The notes beneath the pieces were generated by a model that was not told the origin of the DNA, made no database searches, and was given only the letters and a program-made list of their open reading frames with translations. The position numbers and the translations under genes were made by a program. Of a DNA stretch of 64,000 nt, positions 27,264-37,155 are shown one piece after another. This stretch comes from Limnospira fusiformis SAG 85.79 (GTDB lineage Bacteria > Cyanobacteriota > Cyanobacteriia > Cyanobacteriales > Microcoleaceae). Where the stretch lies: the NCBI RefSeq assembly GCF_012516315.1, contig NZ_CP051185.1:2593403-2657402 (forward strand). Reading direction: 5' to 3'. Within the stretch, counting starts at the first letter, position 1. Every line of letters begins with the position of its first letter.

Positions 27264-28890
27264 GCAGTTCCCGTAGGGTGCGTTAGGCACATAGATTGAA
27301 TATTGAATCAAATCCCACCAATATGATAAGTGCCGTAACGCACCATCCCCACAAATTGAGGATTTCGGTGTGTTAGGCACATAGATTGAATATTGAATCA
27401 AATCCCACCAATATGATAAGTGCCGTAACGCACCATCGTGGGAGTTGAGCGTATCCATGAAGTAGTTCCCGTAGGGTGCGTTAGGCACATAGATTGAATA
27501 TTGAATCAAATCCCACCAATATGATAAGTGCCGTAACGCACCATCGTGGGAGTTGAGCGTATCCATGAAGTAGTTCCCGTAGGGTGCGTTAGGCACATAG
27601 ATTGAATATTGAATCAAATCCCACCAATATGATAAGTGCCGTAACGCACCATCGTGGGAGTTGAGCGTATCCATGAAGTAGTTCCCGTAGGGTGCGTTAG
27701 GCACATAGATTGAATATTGAATCAAATCCCACCAATATGATAAGTGCCGTAACGCACCATCGTGGGAGTTGAGCGTATCCATGAAGTAGTTCCCGTAGGG
27801 TGCGTTAGGCACATAGATTGAATATTGAATCAAATCCCACCAATATGATAAGTGCCGTAACGCACCATCCCCACAAATTGAGGATTTCGGTGCGTTAGGC
27901 AGTTCCGGTAGGGTGCGTTAGGCACATAGATTGAATATTGAATCAAATCCCACCAATATGATAAGTGCCGTAACGCACCATCCCCACAAATTGAGGATTT
28001 CGGTGCGTTAGGCAGTTCCGGTAGGGTGCGTTAGGCACATAGATTGAATATTGAATCAAATCCCACCAATATGATAAGTGCCGTAACGCACCATCGTGGG
28101 AGTTGAGCGTATCCATGAAGTAGTTCCCGTAGGGTGCGTTAGGCACATAGATTGAATATTGAATCAAATCCCACCAATATGATAAGTGCCGTAACGCACC
28201 ATCGTGGGAGTTGAGCGTATCCATGAAGTAGTTCCCGTAGGGTGCGTTAGGCACATAGATTGAATATTGAATCAAATCCCACCAATATGATAAGTGCCGT
28301 AACGCACCATCCCCACAAATTGAGGATTTCGGTGTGTTAGGCAGTTCCGGTAGGGTGCGTTAGGCACATAGATTGAATATTGAATCAAATCCCACCAATA
28401 TGATAAGTGCCGTAACGCACCATCGTGGGAGTTGAGCGTATCCATGAAGTAGTAACGCACCAATTCCCAGATTTGGGTATATTATAAGTTCCCGTAGGGT
28501 GCGTTAGGCACATAGATTGAATATTGAATCAAATCCCACCAATATGATAAGTGCCGTAACGCACCATCGTGGGAGTTGAGCGTATCCATAAAGTAGTAAC
28601 GCACCAATTCCCAGATTTGGGTATATTATAAGTTCCCGTAGGGTGCGTTAGGCACATAGATTGAATATTGAATCAAATCCCACCAATATGATAAGTGCCG
28701 TAACGCACCATCGTGGGAGTTGAGCGTATCCATGAAGTAGTAACGCACCAATTCCCAGATTTGGGTATATTATAAGTTCCCGTAGGGTGCGTTAGGCACA
28801 TAGATTGAATATTGAATCAAATCCCATCAATATGATAAGTGCCGTAACACACCATCCCCAAAAATTGAGGATTTCGGTGCGTTACGCAGG
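27264..28890 (+). repeat. Left REP array: 14 hairpin units upstream of the RAYT gene
   Basis: The basic period is 108 bp. Each unit has a GTAG foot, the arm GGTGCGTTAGGCAC, a 39-base spacer (ATAGATTGAATATTG...CAATATGATAA) and the arm GTGCCGTAACGCACC, giving a 14-bp stem with one bulged G on the 3' arm. Between hairpins lies either CATCGTGGGAGTTGAGCG plus TATCCATGAAGTAG, a shorter CCCCACAAATTGAGGATTT linker, or a linker with AATTCCCAGATTTGGG. Several units have TGTGTTA or a partial extra foot. The units are nearly identical, so amplification is recent. Because 108 is a multiple of 3, long open frames arise by chance. Confidence 0.95.
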
Positions 28891-28965
28891 AATAACAGTT
28901 AAATGTTTTAATTCTCATTTAGTCCCCCACTAACGCACCTTACAGGATATTTTTTAATAATTGTT

Positions 28966-29517
28966 ATGCCCAATTATCGAAGACCTCAATGTGCAGGTGC
29001 AACTTATTTTATTACACAAGTCACCTATCAAAGAATCCCTTGGCTTTGTACCCCTGCGGGAAGGAAAGCATTGCGAGAAGCCATCCTTCATGTCAGTATA
29101 AAACATCCCTTTTTCATTGATGCTTTTGTTTTACTCCCAGAACATTTTCATTGTATTTTAACTTTGCCTGATAATGAGGATGATTTCTCAATGCGTTTAC
29201 GACTAATTAAAACTTACGTTACCAAACATTATAAGCAAGAAATTTCTGTTGAACAAGGAGTTTCAATTTCTCGTCAAAAGCGCTTAGAAAGTAATCTGTG
29301 GCAAAGGCGGTTTTGGGAGCATTTAATTCGAGATGAACAAGATTTTGCATCCCATTGTGATTATATTCATTATAATCCGGTGAAACATGGGTTATCTAAA
29401 TCGCCACGAGATTGGCAGTTTTCGACGATTCACCGTTTTATTCATCATGGGGTTTATCCTTCTGATTGGGGGGAGAATGAGGAGATTGTCATGAAGGAGG
29501 GTATTGGTGGAGAGTAA
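28966..29517 (+). CDS. REP-associated tyrosine transposase (RAYT, Y1/IS200-like)
   Basis: The 183-residue protein has the HUH motif His60-Phe-His62 in LLPEHFHCIL, the RAYT block LWQRRFWEHLIRDEQDF (111-127) and the catalytic-tyrosine helix CDYIHYNPVKHGL (131-143), with Tyr133 or Tyr136 as nucleophile. This is the normal length for the family. RAYTs cut single-stranded REP hairpins at a GTAG-type foot and are thought to spread REPs in genomes. Here the gene is intact and lies between two arrays of a GTAG-footed hairpin in opposite orientations, the expected substrate arrangement. Confidence 0.9.
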   Translation: MPNYRRPQCAGATYFITQVTYQRIPWLCTPAGRKALREAILHVSIKHPFFIDAFVLLPEHFHCILTLPDNEDDFSMRLRLIKTYVTKHYKQEISVEQGVSISRQKRLESNLWQRRFWEHLIRDEQDFASHCDYIHYNPVKHGLSKSPRDWQFSTIHRFIHHGVYPSDWGENEEIVMKEGIGGE

Positions 29518-29522
29518 GGTTT

Positions 29523-30972
29523 TGGTGCGTTACGGCGCTGCTGAAATTGCTTGAGTTTAATTCTCATGGGAAAAAGCGCCTAACACACCCTACGGGAGGG
29601 AATTGGTGCGTTACGGCGCTGATGAAATTGCTTGAGTTGGATTCCCATTGGAAAAAGCGCCTAACACACCCTACGGGAGGGAATTGGTGCGTTACGGCGC
29701 TGATGAAATTGCTTGAGTTTAATTCTCATAGGAAAAAGCGCCTAACACACCCTACGGGAGGGAATTGGTGCGTTACGGCGCTGATGAAATTGCTTGAGTT
29801 GGATTCCCATTGGAAAAAGCGCCTAACGCACCCTACGGGAGGGAATTGGTGCGTTACGGCGCTGATGAAATTGCTTGAGTTGGATTCCCGTTGGAAAAAG
29901 CGCCTAACGCACCCTACGGGAGGGAATTGGTGCGTTACGGCGCTGATGAAATTGCTTGAGTTGGATTCCCGTTGGAAAAAGCGCCTAACGCACCCTACGG
30001 GAGGGAATTGGTGCGTTACGGCGCTGATGAAATTGCTTGAGTTGGATTCCCGTTGGAAAAAGCGCCTAACGCACCCTACGGGAGGGAATTGGTGCGTTAC
30101 GGCGCTGATGAAATTGCTTGAGTTGGATTCCCATTGGAAAAAGCGCCTAACGCACCCTACGGGAGGGAATTGGTGCGTTACGGCGCTGATGAAATTGCTT
30201 GAGTTGGATTCCCATTGGAAAAAGCGCCTAACGCACCCTACGGGAGGGAATTGGTGCGTTACGGCGCTGATGAAATTGCTTGAGTTGGATTCCCATTGGA
30301 AAAAGCGCCTAACGCACCCTACGGGAGGGAATTGGTGCGTTACGGCGCTGATGAAATTGCTTGAGTTTAATTGCCGTTTTCCAAGGCGCCTAACGCACCC
30401 TACGGGAGGGAATTGGTGCGTTACGGCGCTGCTGAAATTGCTTGAGTTTAATTCTCATGGGAAAAAGCGCCTAACACACCCTACGGGAGGGAATTGGTGC
30501 GTTACGGCGCTGATGAAATTGCTGGGGTTGGATTACCGTTGGAAAAAGCGCCTAACACACCCTACGGGAGGGAATTGGTGCGTTACGGCGCTGATGAAAT
30601 TGCTTGAGTTGGATTCCCATTGGAAAAAGCGCCTAACACACCCTACGGGAGGGAATTGGTGCGTTACGGCGCTGATGAAATTGCTTGAGTTGGATTCCCA
30701 TTGGAAAAAGCGCCTAACACACCCTACGGGAGGGAATTGGTGCGTTACGGCGCTGATGAAATTGCTTGAGTTGGATTCCCGTTTTCCAAAGCGCCTAACG
30801 CACCCTACGGGAGGGAATTGGTGCGTTACGGCGCTGATGAAATTGCTTGAGTTGGATTCCCATTGGAAAAAGCGCCTAACGCACCCTACGGGAGGGAATT
30901 GGTGCGTTACGGCGCTGATGAAATTGCTTGAGTTGGATTCCCGTTTTCCAAAGCGCCTAACGCACCCTACAA
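29523..30972 (-). repeat. Right REP array: 18 hairpin units downstream of the RAYT gene
   Basis: Eighteen units with an exact 81-bp period. On the plus strand each reads GGTGCGTTACGGCGC, a loop (TGATGAAATTGCTTGAG and so on), GCGCCTAACGCACC, then CTAC and a GGGAGGGAATT linker. Read on the minus strand this becomes GTAG-GGTGCGTTAGGCGC..GCGCCGTAACGCACC, the same foot, stem and bulged G as the left array. So the array is the same REP type in reverse orientation with a different loop. Variation is limited to a few loop bases (for example GATTCCCATTGG, GATTCCCGTTTTCC) and CGCACC versus CACACC. It ends 14 bp before the menA stop codon. Confidence 0.95.
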
Positions 30973-30985
30973 TGTTTCTGTATGC

Positions 30986-31885
30986 CTAAATTATAAACCC
31001 AAAGCCTAATAAGAAGCAAGTCCAAAAGTGAACGGAAACGGCGATGAATTTGCAATTGCTAACCTGTTGGGGTTGATGATGATATTCTCGGACATGGCGA
31101 CATAATTGAATGGCTGGGAAAACTCCGGCAAAACTTAACAAAGTCCAAATTGGGAAAAATCCGCCGAGGACTCCAATTAGGGTTAATCCGAAAATACTAC
31201 CACAAAACCAGGGTAAAATTTGCGCGCCGCGTTGGGTCCCTAAGCGGACAATAGGCGATCGCTTTCCGGCGGCGATATCATCTTCTACTTGGTGAAAATG
31301 GGAACAAAATAATATTAAGCTGGTGGCTATTCCGACTATAAGGGAGACGGCTAAATTCAGCAGTGACCAGGTTTGGGTTTGACTATAATAAACGGCGGAC
31401 ATTCCTACCGGTCCGAAGGCAAAAAAGCAGAGAAATTCCCCCAAGCCTTGATAACCGAGACGGAAAGGCGGCCCCTGGTAAAGATACCCTAAAAAACAGG
31501 AGAGGATGATTAACCCCAAAACGGTTAAATCTTGCTGCCACCAACAGATTAACATAATTTGGGCGATCGCCACTAACAGGCACAGATTACCAATGGTTAA
31601 AATTAGGGCTTTATTCCCGGTTAAATTCACGAGAGAATGATGTTTATTTTTATCGATGCCAGTCTCGGAATCAAAGACATCATTAAGTAGGTTTTCCCAA
31701 GCTAAGATTAAAATAGCGGCGGTTAGGAAAGCCATAAACACGCCCCAATTTATTAAACCAGTCTCCGACTTGGCGAGGGCAGTTCCGACCCAAATAGGCA
31801 TAATAGCGACGCTGTACATGGGTGGCTTAATGGCAGCTAACCAAAGTTTTGAATTGGAATCAGCAATCAGTTTTGTAGTCATCAT
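30986..31885 (-). CDS. menA: 2-carboxy-1,4-naphthoquinone phytyltransferase (UbiA family)
   Basis: The 299-residue membrane protein has about eight to nine hydrophobic spans and both Asp-rich prenyltransferase motifs: NLLNDVFDSETG near 66-77 and HFHQVEDDIAAGKRS near 196-210. It attaches the phytyl chain to the naphthoate ring in phylloquinone (photosystem I) synthesis. menF, for the first step of the pathway, is 1.7 kb away on the other strand, beyond a P450 gene. The right REP array reaches to within 14 bp of its stop codon. Confidence 0.85.
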   Translation of the reverse strand: MMTTKLIADSNSKLWLAAIKPPMYSVAIMPIWVGTALAKSETGLINWGVFMAFLTAAILILAWENLLNDVFDSETGIDKNKHHSLVNLTGNKALILTIGNLCLLVAIAQIMLICWWQQDLTVLGLIILSCFLGYLYQGPPFRLGYQGLGEFLCFFAFGPVGMSAVYYSQTQTWSLLNLAVSLIVGIATSLILFCSHFHQVEDDIAAGKRSPIVRLGTQRGAQILPWFCGSIFGLTLIGVLGGFFPIWTLLSFAGVFPAIQLCRHVREYHHQPQQVSNCKFIAVSVHFWTCFLLGFGFII

Positions 31886-31918
31886 TTATTAAGTGAAGAT
31901 GGTCGGCAAAAATCTAGT

Positions 31919-33298
31919 TTAAACCAGGGAGGGAATGGGGGAGGATCGGATATTTTCTACAATTAGTTTAAAGTTATCCGACGGCACAATGGTAATCCCT
32001 CGGCGCACGGGACGCACGGGACCCAAATCGGCGAGGGAAAATTGACAACGGCTGAGGACGATCGCCAAGATGATTTTAATCTCAAATAGAGATAATGCCA
32101 TGCCGATACAACTGCGAGAACCTCCACCAAAGGGGAAATATTCATAGGGGGAAAATCGACGTTCCAAAAATCTCTCTGGTCGAAATTTTTTGGGTTCTGG
32201 GTAGGTTTGCGATCGCATCTGTGCTAGGTGAATACACGGCACTAAGATAGTACCAGGTTCAAAGCGATCGCCGCGAATAGTCACAGACTCACGCACCACA
32301 CGAGGCTGAGAAATTAAAGCAATAGGGTGCAGACGCAAAGCCTCCCGACAAACTGCTGTTAAATAGGGAAGTTGCACCGCCTGCGTCGGGTCGCTATCAC
32401 TTCCGAGGGTCTGCAATTCGGCGACAAGTTGATCTCTAATGTGGGGGAATTGATGAATTAAATAAAACACCCAAGCGGTGGCTGAGGCAGTGGTATCATA
32501 ACCTAGCAACAATAGGGTGATAATCTGATCACGCAATTCGCGATCGCTCATACCCTCGCCGTTTTCGTCCCTGGCGGAAATTAGCAAAGATAGGACATCT
32601 TCCCCTGTGGCTTCCCGGCGGCGATCGGCTATGACAGTATAAATCAGATCATCAATTTGTTGTCGCTGTCGGAGAAATTTGCCCCAGGGACTCGCCGCAC
32701 CCAGATCTTGCTGTAAAGCCGGCCAAAAAAACTGTAGGGAGTTGAGGGGGGAATTCACCCATTCTAAATAGGTTTCTAGGGTCTGTTGCAGTTGGTCATA
32801 CAAATAACCGGGACCCAACCCCAAAACTACCTGCAAAATGGTTTGTAGGGACATTTGGGCGGTATACTGGCGGATAGAGATACAATCGCCAACAGACCAG
32901 TTTTCAGTCACGGAGTGGGCAATATTGGCGATCGCCTCACCATAGCGGGGTAGTTGCTTCCCGTGTAGGGGTGGCATTAACAACTGTCTCAAACGTTGGT
33001 GTTCCGACCCGTCTTTAGCAATTAAAGACTGTGGCCCGGTCAGGGGTTCAAATACATGGGTAATGCGTCCTAATTCTAGTTGATCAGCCGGACACAGACC
33101 CTCAGAACCTGCAAAAATTGCCTCGATCGCCTCTGGATGACTAAAAAAAACCACCGGCGGCGAGTTGTTACCCAAAACCCGCAGAGTAAAGCGATCGCCA
33201 TATTTATCGGCACAGTTTTCTAGGTATTTGGGAGGATCAATAACAAGCTGCAAAATTTGCAGGGGGGACATTAATCTAGGGCCATCAGGCAGTTTCAT
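31919..33298 (-). CDS. Cytochrome P450 (CYP110-like)
   Basis: The 459-residue protein has the I-helix LLLLGYDTTASATAW, the K-helix EALR (ExxR), the PERF segment KKFRPERF and the haem loop FPFGGGSRSCIG with Cys397 as ligand. The start MKLPDGP and YLENCADKYGDRFTL fit the CYP110 family of cyanobacteria, which often oxidises fatty-acid or terpene-like substrates. The open frame extends upstream to 33406 with no family similarity, so the ATG at 33298 is used. It lies between menA and menF; a role in quinone metabolism is only a guess. Confidence 0.85.
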   Translation of the reverse strand: MKLPDGPRLMSPLQILQLVIDPPKYLENCADKYGDRFTLRVLGNNSPPVVFFSHPEAIEAIFAGSEGLCPADQLELGRITHVFEPLTGPQSLIAKDGSEHQRLRQLLMPPLHGKQLPRYGEAIANIAHSVTENWSVGDCISIRQYTAQMSLQTILQVVLGLGPGYLYDQLQQTLETYLEWVNSPLNSLQFFWPALQQDLGAASPWGKFLRQRQQIDDLIYTVIADRRREATGEDVLSLLISARDENGEGMSDRELRDQIITLLLLGYDTTASATAWVFYLIHQFPHIRDQLVAELQTLGSDSDPTQAVQLPYLTAVCREALRLHPIALISQPRVVRESVTIRGDRFEPGTILVPCIHLAQMRSQTYPEPKKFRPERFLERRFSPYEYFPFGGGSRSCIGMALSLFEIKIILAIVLSRCQFSLADLGPVRPVRRGITIVPSDNFKLIVENIRSSPIPSLV

Positions 33299-33616
33299 GA
33301 GTATAGTCGAATGCAGCCAATTCAGTGGTGGGTCAATCCATAATACCACCGCCTTATCCCCCTCTGACCCTCTCCTAGGGCCGGATTTGTTAAGGTTTAT
33401 TACCACAGACCACCCAGTGGCGATCGCTAATATTGCCTTTTCTACAGCCTAGTGGCATAATTCCCGAACTGATTTTTCCCAATTGTCGGCTAGGTCAAGC
33501 CTCCCAAGTCTTGAACCAATATCAGTCAGTGTTGTATATTGCTCTCATAACTGACCTTCTGGGCGCAAAGGCTGTTTTCTTGGTAACATCCCTATATTGA
33601 TCTGTTATTCTATTCT
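33299..33616. other. Divergent promoter region between P450 and menF
   Basis: About 320 bp between two genes transcribed away from each other, so both promoters should lie here. No strong -10/-35 pair was found; TATTCT at 33608-33613 is too close to the menF start to be its -10. Nothing else was identified. Confidence 0.4.
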
Positions 33617-35092
33617 ATGCTGGCTGTACCTCCTCCCCAATTGCTTTGGCAAGACCGCCGGGAACTGCATCGCTTTCTGTGTGAGTGCCAGCAAAATTGC
33701 CTTGTCAATTCTGACCCTCAAATTATTAGTATTGTTCGGGAAATTGATGCGGTTGACCCTCTCCGGTTTCTGGAAGCATTCTTAACGGAAGATAAGCCAC
33801 ATTTTTATTTTGAAAAAGCTCAGTCAAAACAGGCGATCGTCGGCGGGGATGCTGCGGTAAAATTAACTATTAACAACGGGGAAAGATTCGCCAAATCTCA
33901 AGAGTTTATCGATGCTTGGTTTCGCCGAACGATTATCGCTGGATCGGAGTCTAATTTAGCCGCGCCCGCTTTTTGTTGTAGTTTCACCTTTTTTCAGGAC
34001 AATTATCAATCCAATTCCGAACATTATTATTTGAGGAATTACCCGGATGTAGATAACTATCATTCCCGCCCGGTGTTCCCCGCCGCCACGGTATTTTTGC
34101 CAGCTATTCTACTGTATCAAAAAGGCGATCGCTATACTTTGTTAATCAATGTTTTGGTTGACAAAAAATCGGACATTGAGGCTGTAACTGCCTCTATATG
34201 GGGGAAAATCGACAAGGTTAATGGTCTGCAAAGTGGCAGAATACAGTCGGAAATCACCAATAAATTACACCCGCAAACTATTTGGATCAATCCACAAGTG
34301 GGGGAATTTCATCATTCTGTATCGGAGAATTTGCGGTTAATTTCTACTGGAAAACTCAGTAAAGTTGTGCTATCCCAAGCCTTTGATATTTGCTCAGATA
34401 CACCTTTTCGGCTCATCAATTCCCTGGCAAATTTGCGATCGCTTTATCCCGACTGCTACATTTTTTCCACCGGAAACAGCCAAGGTAAAAACTTTATCGG
34501 TGCTAGTCCAGAGCGTCTAATTACAGTCAATCAAGGTAATTGTAGCACCGATGCGCTGGCAGGTTCTGCCCCCCGTGGGGAAACCCAAGCAGAAGATACA
34601 GAAATCGCCCACCGCCTCCTCTCCAGTGACAAAAACCTACGGGAACATCAAGCCGTAGTCGATTTTATCATCGAACGTCTATTGCATCTAGGCTTGACCC
34701 CAGAGCGATCGCCAAAACCCAGACTAATGCAGTTATCCAATATTCAACACCTGTGGACCCCCATAACCTCCCCCATATCCGCCGATATCCACCTCTTAGA
34801 TATATTGGCGAAACTACACCCGACCCCCGCCGCCGCCGGGACTCCCTGCGAAGTAGCGATCGCTCAAATTAGGCAATACGAAACCTTTGACCGCTCCTTA
34901 TATGCGGCTCCTTTGGGTTGGGTAGACTATCATGGTAATGGGGAATTTATCGTAGGTATTCGTTCCGCTTTGATAGATAGCGATCGAGCTAGACTGTTCG
35001 CTGGGGCGGGAATAGTCGCTGGCTCCGAACCTGAGCAAGAATTAGCCGAAATTCAACTTAAACTACAAGCTCTGCTCAGGGGTTTAGTATAA
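33617..35092 (+). CDS. menF: Isochorismate synthase
   Basis: The 491-residue protein has a variable N-terminal half and the chorismate-binding C-terminal domain: ISTGKLSKVVLSQAFDI, IGASPERLI, DALAGSAPRG, NLREHQAVVDFI, LHPTPAAAGTP and GEFIVGIRSAL. These are shared by MenF/EntC isochorismate synthases, which open phylloquinone synthesis. No amidotransferase-type residues of anthranilate synthase are seen. thiL follows 29 bp downstream in the same direction. Confidence 0.9.
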   Translation: MLAVPPPQLLWQDRRELHRFLCECQQNCLVNSDPQIISIVREIDAVDPLRFLEAFLTEDKPHFYFEKAQSKQAIVGGDAAVKLTINNGERFAKSQEFIDAWFRRTIIAGSESNLAAPAFCCSFTFFQDNYQSNSEHYYLRNYPDVDNYHSRPVFPAATVFLPAILLYQKGDRYTLLINVLVDKKSDIEAVTASIWGKIDKVNGLQSGRIQSEITNKLHPQTIWINPQVGEFHHSVSENLRLISTGKLSKVVLSQAFDICSDTPFRLINSLANLRSLYPDCYIFSTGNSQGKNFIGASPERLITVNQGNCSTDALAGSAPRGETQAEDTEIAHRLLSSDKNLREHQAVVDFIIERLLHLGLTPERSPKPRLMQLSNIQHLWTPITSPISADIHLLDILAKLHPTPAAAGTPCEVAIAQIRQYETFDRSLYAAPLGWVDYHGNGEFIVGIRSALIDSDRARLFAGAGIVAGSEPEQELAEIQLKLQALLRGLV

Positions 35093-35121
35093 CACAAAAA
35101 TCGCTGGATTAACTGCTCATT

Positions 35122-36114
35122 ATGGAAATTCGAGATCTGGGTGAACAGGGGTTATTAGCAATGGTTAAAAGGTTTTGTCCCCTAGAAGTAGTGGGAGATG
35201 ATGCCGCTGTCCTCAGTCCCCTTGCTGATCAGTCCCTGGTGGTGACAACTGATATGTTAGTCGAAGGCTGTCATTTTAGCGATCGCACTACCCCCGCCAT
35301 AGCAGTAGGATGGAGATCAGTATCGGCTAATTTGTCAGATCTGGCAGCCATGGGAGCCTCTCCCCTAGGAATTACCGTAGCTTTGGGGTTGAGAGGAGAA
35401 ACACCTATTAACTGGGTTGAACAGTTATATGAGGGGATGGCTGAATGTTTAGACCAATTCCAAACCCCAATTATCGGCGGCGATATTTGTCGCTCCCCTA
35501 TCAATACCATCTCAATTACTGCTATTGGTACAGTTGCGCCCCAACGAATTATTAAGCGATCGACAGCACAACCAGAATGGGCGATCATGGTCAGCGGCGC
35601 TCATGGTCACTCCCGAGCCGGACTAGAATTGCTGCTAAATGAGAATTTAGGTGCATCCCTATCAGAAACCGAAAAGCGATCGCTTCAACACCATCATCAG
35701 TATCCGCAACCGCGACTAGATATATTACCAACTCTACAAAAGCTATGGGATAGCGATCCTCACCTAATTATTGCTGGTATGGACAGCAGCGATGGTTTAG
35801 CTGATGCGATCGTGCAGATCAGCCAAGCCAGTGGAGTGGGAGCCAGAATCGAAGCCCAAAAACTGCCCCATTCCAACTCCCTTTTCCAACTAGCCCCAGC
35901 AGAGACCGTCCTTGATTGGGTACTCTATGGCGGCGAGGATTTTGAGTTAGTTTTATGTCTACCATGCGATCGCGCCCAACAACTGATCAAACACATTCCA
36001 GGAAGTGCCATCATTGGTGTTACCACAACAGAGACCGAAACCATCCTACTTACAGGTACTCACTCTAACTCAGAAATTATCCTGACCCAAAAACAGGGAT
36101 TTCAGCACTTTTGA
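35122..36114 (+). CDS. thiL: Thiamine-monophosphate kinase
   Basis: The 330-residue protein begins MEIRDLGEQGLLAMVKRF and shows ThiL motifs VGDDAAVL near 24-31, VVTTDMLVEGCHF, SANLSDLAAMGA, GGDICRSP and MDSSDGLADAI, the metal and ATP sites of the PurM-like fold. It phosphorylates thiamine monophosphate to the active diphosphate. It is in the same direction as menF, 29 bp apart, and converges on gap2. Confidence 0.95.
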   Translation: MEIRDLGEQGLLAMVKRFCPLEVVGDDAAVLSPLADQSLVVTTDMLVEGCHFSDRTTPAIAVGWRSVSANLSDLAAMGASPLGITVALGLRGETPINWVEQLYEGMAECLDQFQTPIIGGDICRSPINTISITAIGTVAPQRIIKRSTAQPEWAIMVSGAHGHSRAGLELLLNENLGASLSETEKRSLQHHHQYPQPRLDILPTLQKLWDSDPHLIIAGMDSSDGLADAIVQISQASGVGARIEAQKLPHSNSLFQLAPAETVLDWVLYGGEDFELVLCLPCDRAQQLIKHIPGSAIIGVTTTETETILLTGTHSNSEIILTQKQGFQHF

Positions 36115-36141
36115 TCTGAACCAAAATCCCCCTGAGTCCCC

Positions 36142-37155
36142 TTACGAGTGTTTAGCCACAATCTCAGCCAAGTCTACAACCCGTTGGCTGTATCCCCACT
36201 CGTTGTCATACCAGGCCACAACTTTAACCAAGTCGCCACCCATAACCATTGTCAAACTAGCATCAACAATAGAAGAAGCATTATTTCCGCGATAGTCACT
36301 AGAAACCAGAGGCAGATCGCTATAAGCCAGAATTCCCTTCATGGGTCCTTCTGCCGCTTCTTGGAGAGCCTTATTCACTTCTTCGGTGAAAGTGGTTTTC
36401 TCCACCTGAGCCACAAAGTCCACCACAGAAACGTTAGGGGTGGGAACCCGCATAGCAATCCCATTCAGCTTACCTTTCAGTTCAGGAATCACCAAAGCCA
36501 CAGCCTGAGCCGCACCAGTAGAGGTAGGAACAATATTCAGAGCAGCAGCCCGCGCCCGTCGGACATCCCGGTGACTAGCATCTAACAAACGCTGGTCGCC
36601 AGTGTAACTGTGGGTAGTGGTCATCGTTCCTTTGATGATCCCGAAATTATCTTGCAACACCTTGACCACAGGGGCTAAACAGTTAGTAGTACAACTGGCA
36701 TTACTGACAATAACATGGGCATTGGGATCATAGTTATGGTCATTGACACCAACTACATAGGTTCCAATATTACTACCTTTCCCAGGGGCAGTAATCAGAA
36801 CCCTTTTCGCACCAGCAGATAAATGCTTTGATGCTCCCTCTTCGGTAACAAATACCCCTGTCGCTTCAATGATCAGATCGATACCCCATTCACTCCAAGG
36901 GAGGTTAAGAGGATTACGGTCAGAAACGCACTTAATCGTCTTACCATTGACAATCAGGGAGTTCTCATCAGCCTTGATATCGGCATCATGCAAAGTCCCC
37001 AACATTGAGTCATACTTCAGCAAATGAGCATTGATCCTGGGGTCGGAAGTGTCATTGATAGCCGTAACTTCCAGATTAGTATTTTCCCCTCTGGTCAGCC
37101 AACAACGCAGAAAGTTACGTCCGATCCTGCCAAAACCGTTGATTGCGACTTTCAT
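36142..37155 (-). CDS. gap2: Glyceraldehyde-3-phosphate dehydrogenase, Gap2 type
   Basis: The 337-residue enzyme starts [17 protein letters not shown] and has the active-site Cys155 in [13 protein letters not shown], followed by THSYTGDQR and the C-terminal [12 protein letters not shown]. The sequence is the chloroplast/cyanobacterial Gap2 type, which works in the Calvin cycle with NADP(H) or NAD(H). A good ribosome site (AGGAGA) lies 9 bases before the ATG at 37155; an in-frame start 33 bases farther up is not conserved. Confidence 0.95.
   Translation of the reverse strand: MKVAINGFGRIGRNFLRCWLTRGENTNLEVTAINDTSDPRINAHLLKYDSMLGTLHDADIKADENSLIVNGKTIKCVSDRNPLNLPWSEWGIDLIIEATGVFVTEEGASKHLSAGAKRVLITAPGKGSNIGTYVVGVNDHNYDPNAHVIVSNASCTTNCLAPVVKVLQDNFGIIKGTMTTTHSYTGDQRLLDASHRDVRRARAAALNIVPTSTGAAQAVALVIPELKGKLNGIAMRVPTPNVSVVDFVAQVEKTTFTEEVNKALQEAAEGPMKGILAYSDLPLVSSDYRGNNASSIVDASLTMVMGGDLVKVVAWYDNEWGYSQRVVDLAEIVAKHS

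Noticed and set aside
27213-28463. Minus-strand open frames with 36-residue repeats across the left REP array
   Set aside because: Same artefact: 108 bp is a multiple of 3. The frames begin and end at linker changes, not at gene-like signals.
27264-30972. CRISPR array
   Set aside because: The repeats are contiguous 81- and 108-bp units without unique spacers, each is a hairpin, and no cas genes are near.
29547-30989. 480-codon open frame made of 27-residue repeats across the right REP array
   Set aside because: The 81-bp period is a multiple of 3, so any frame without a stop in one unit stays open. The period follows the DNA hairpin, there is no ribosome site, and other frames are also open.
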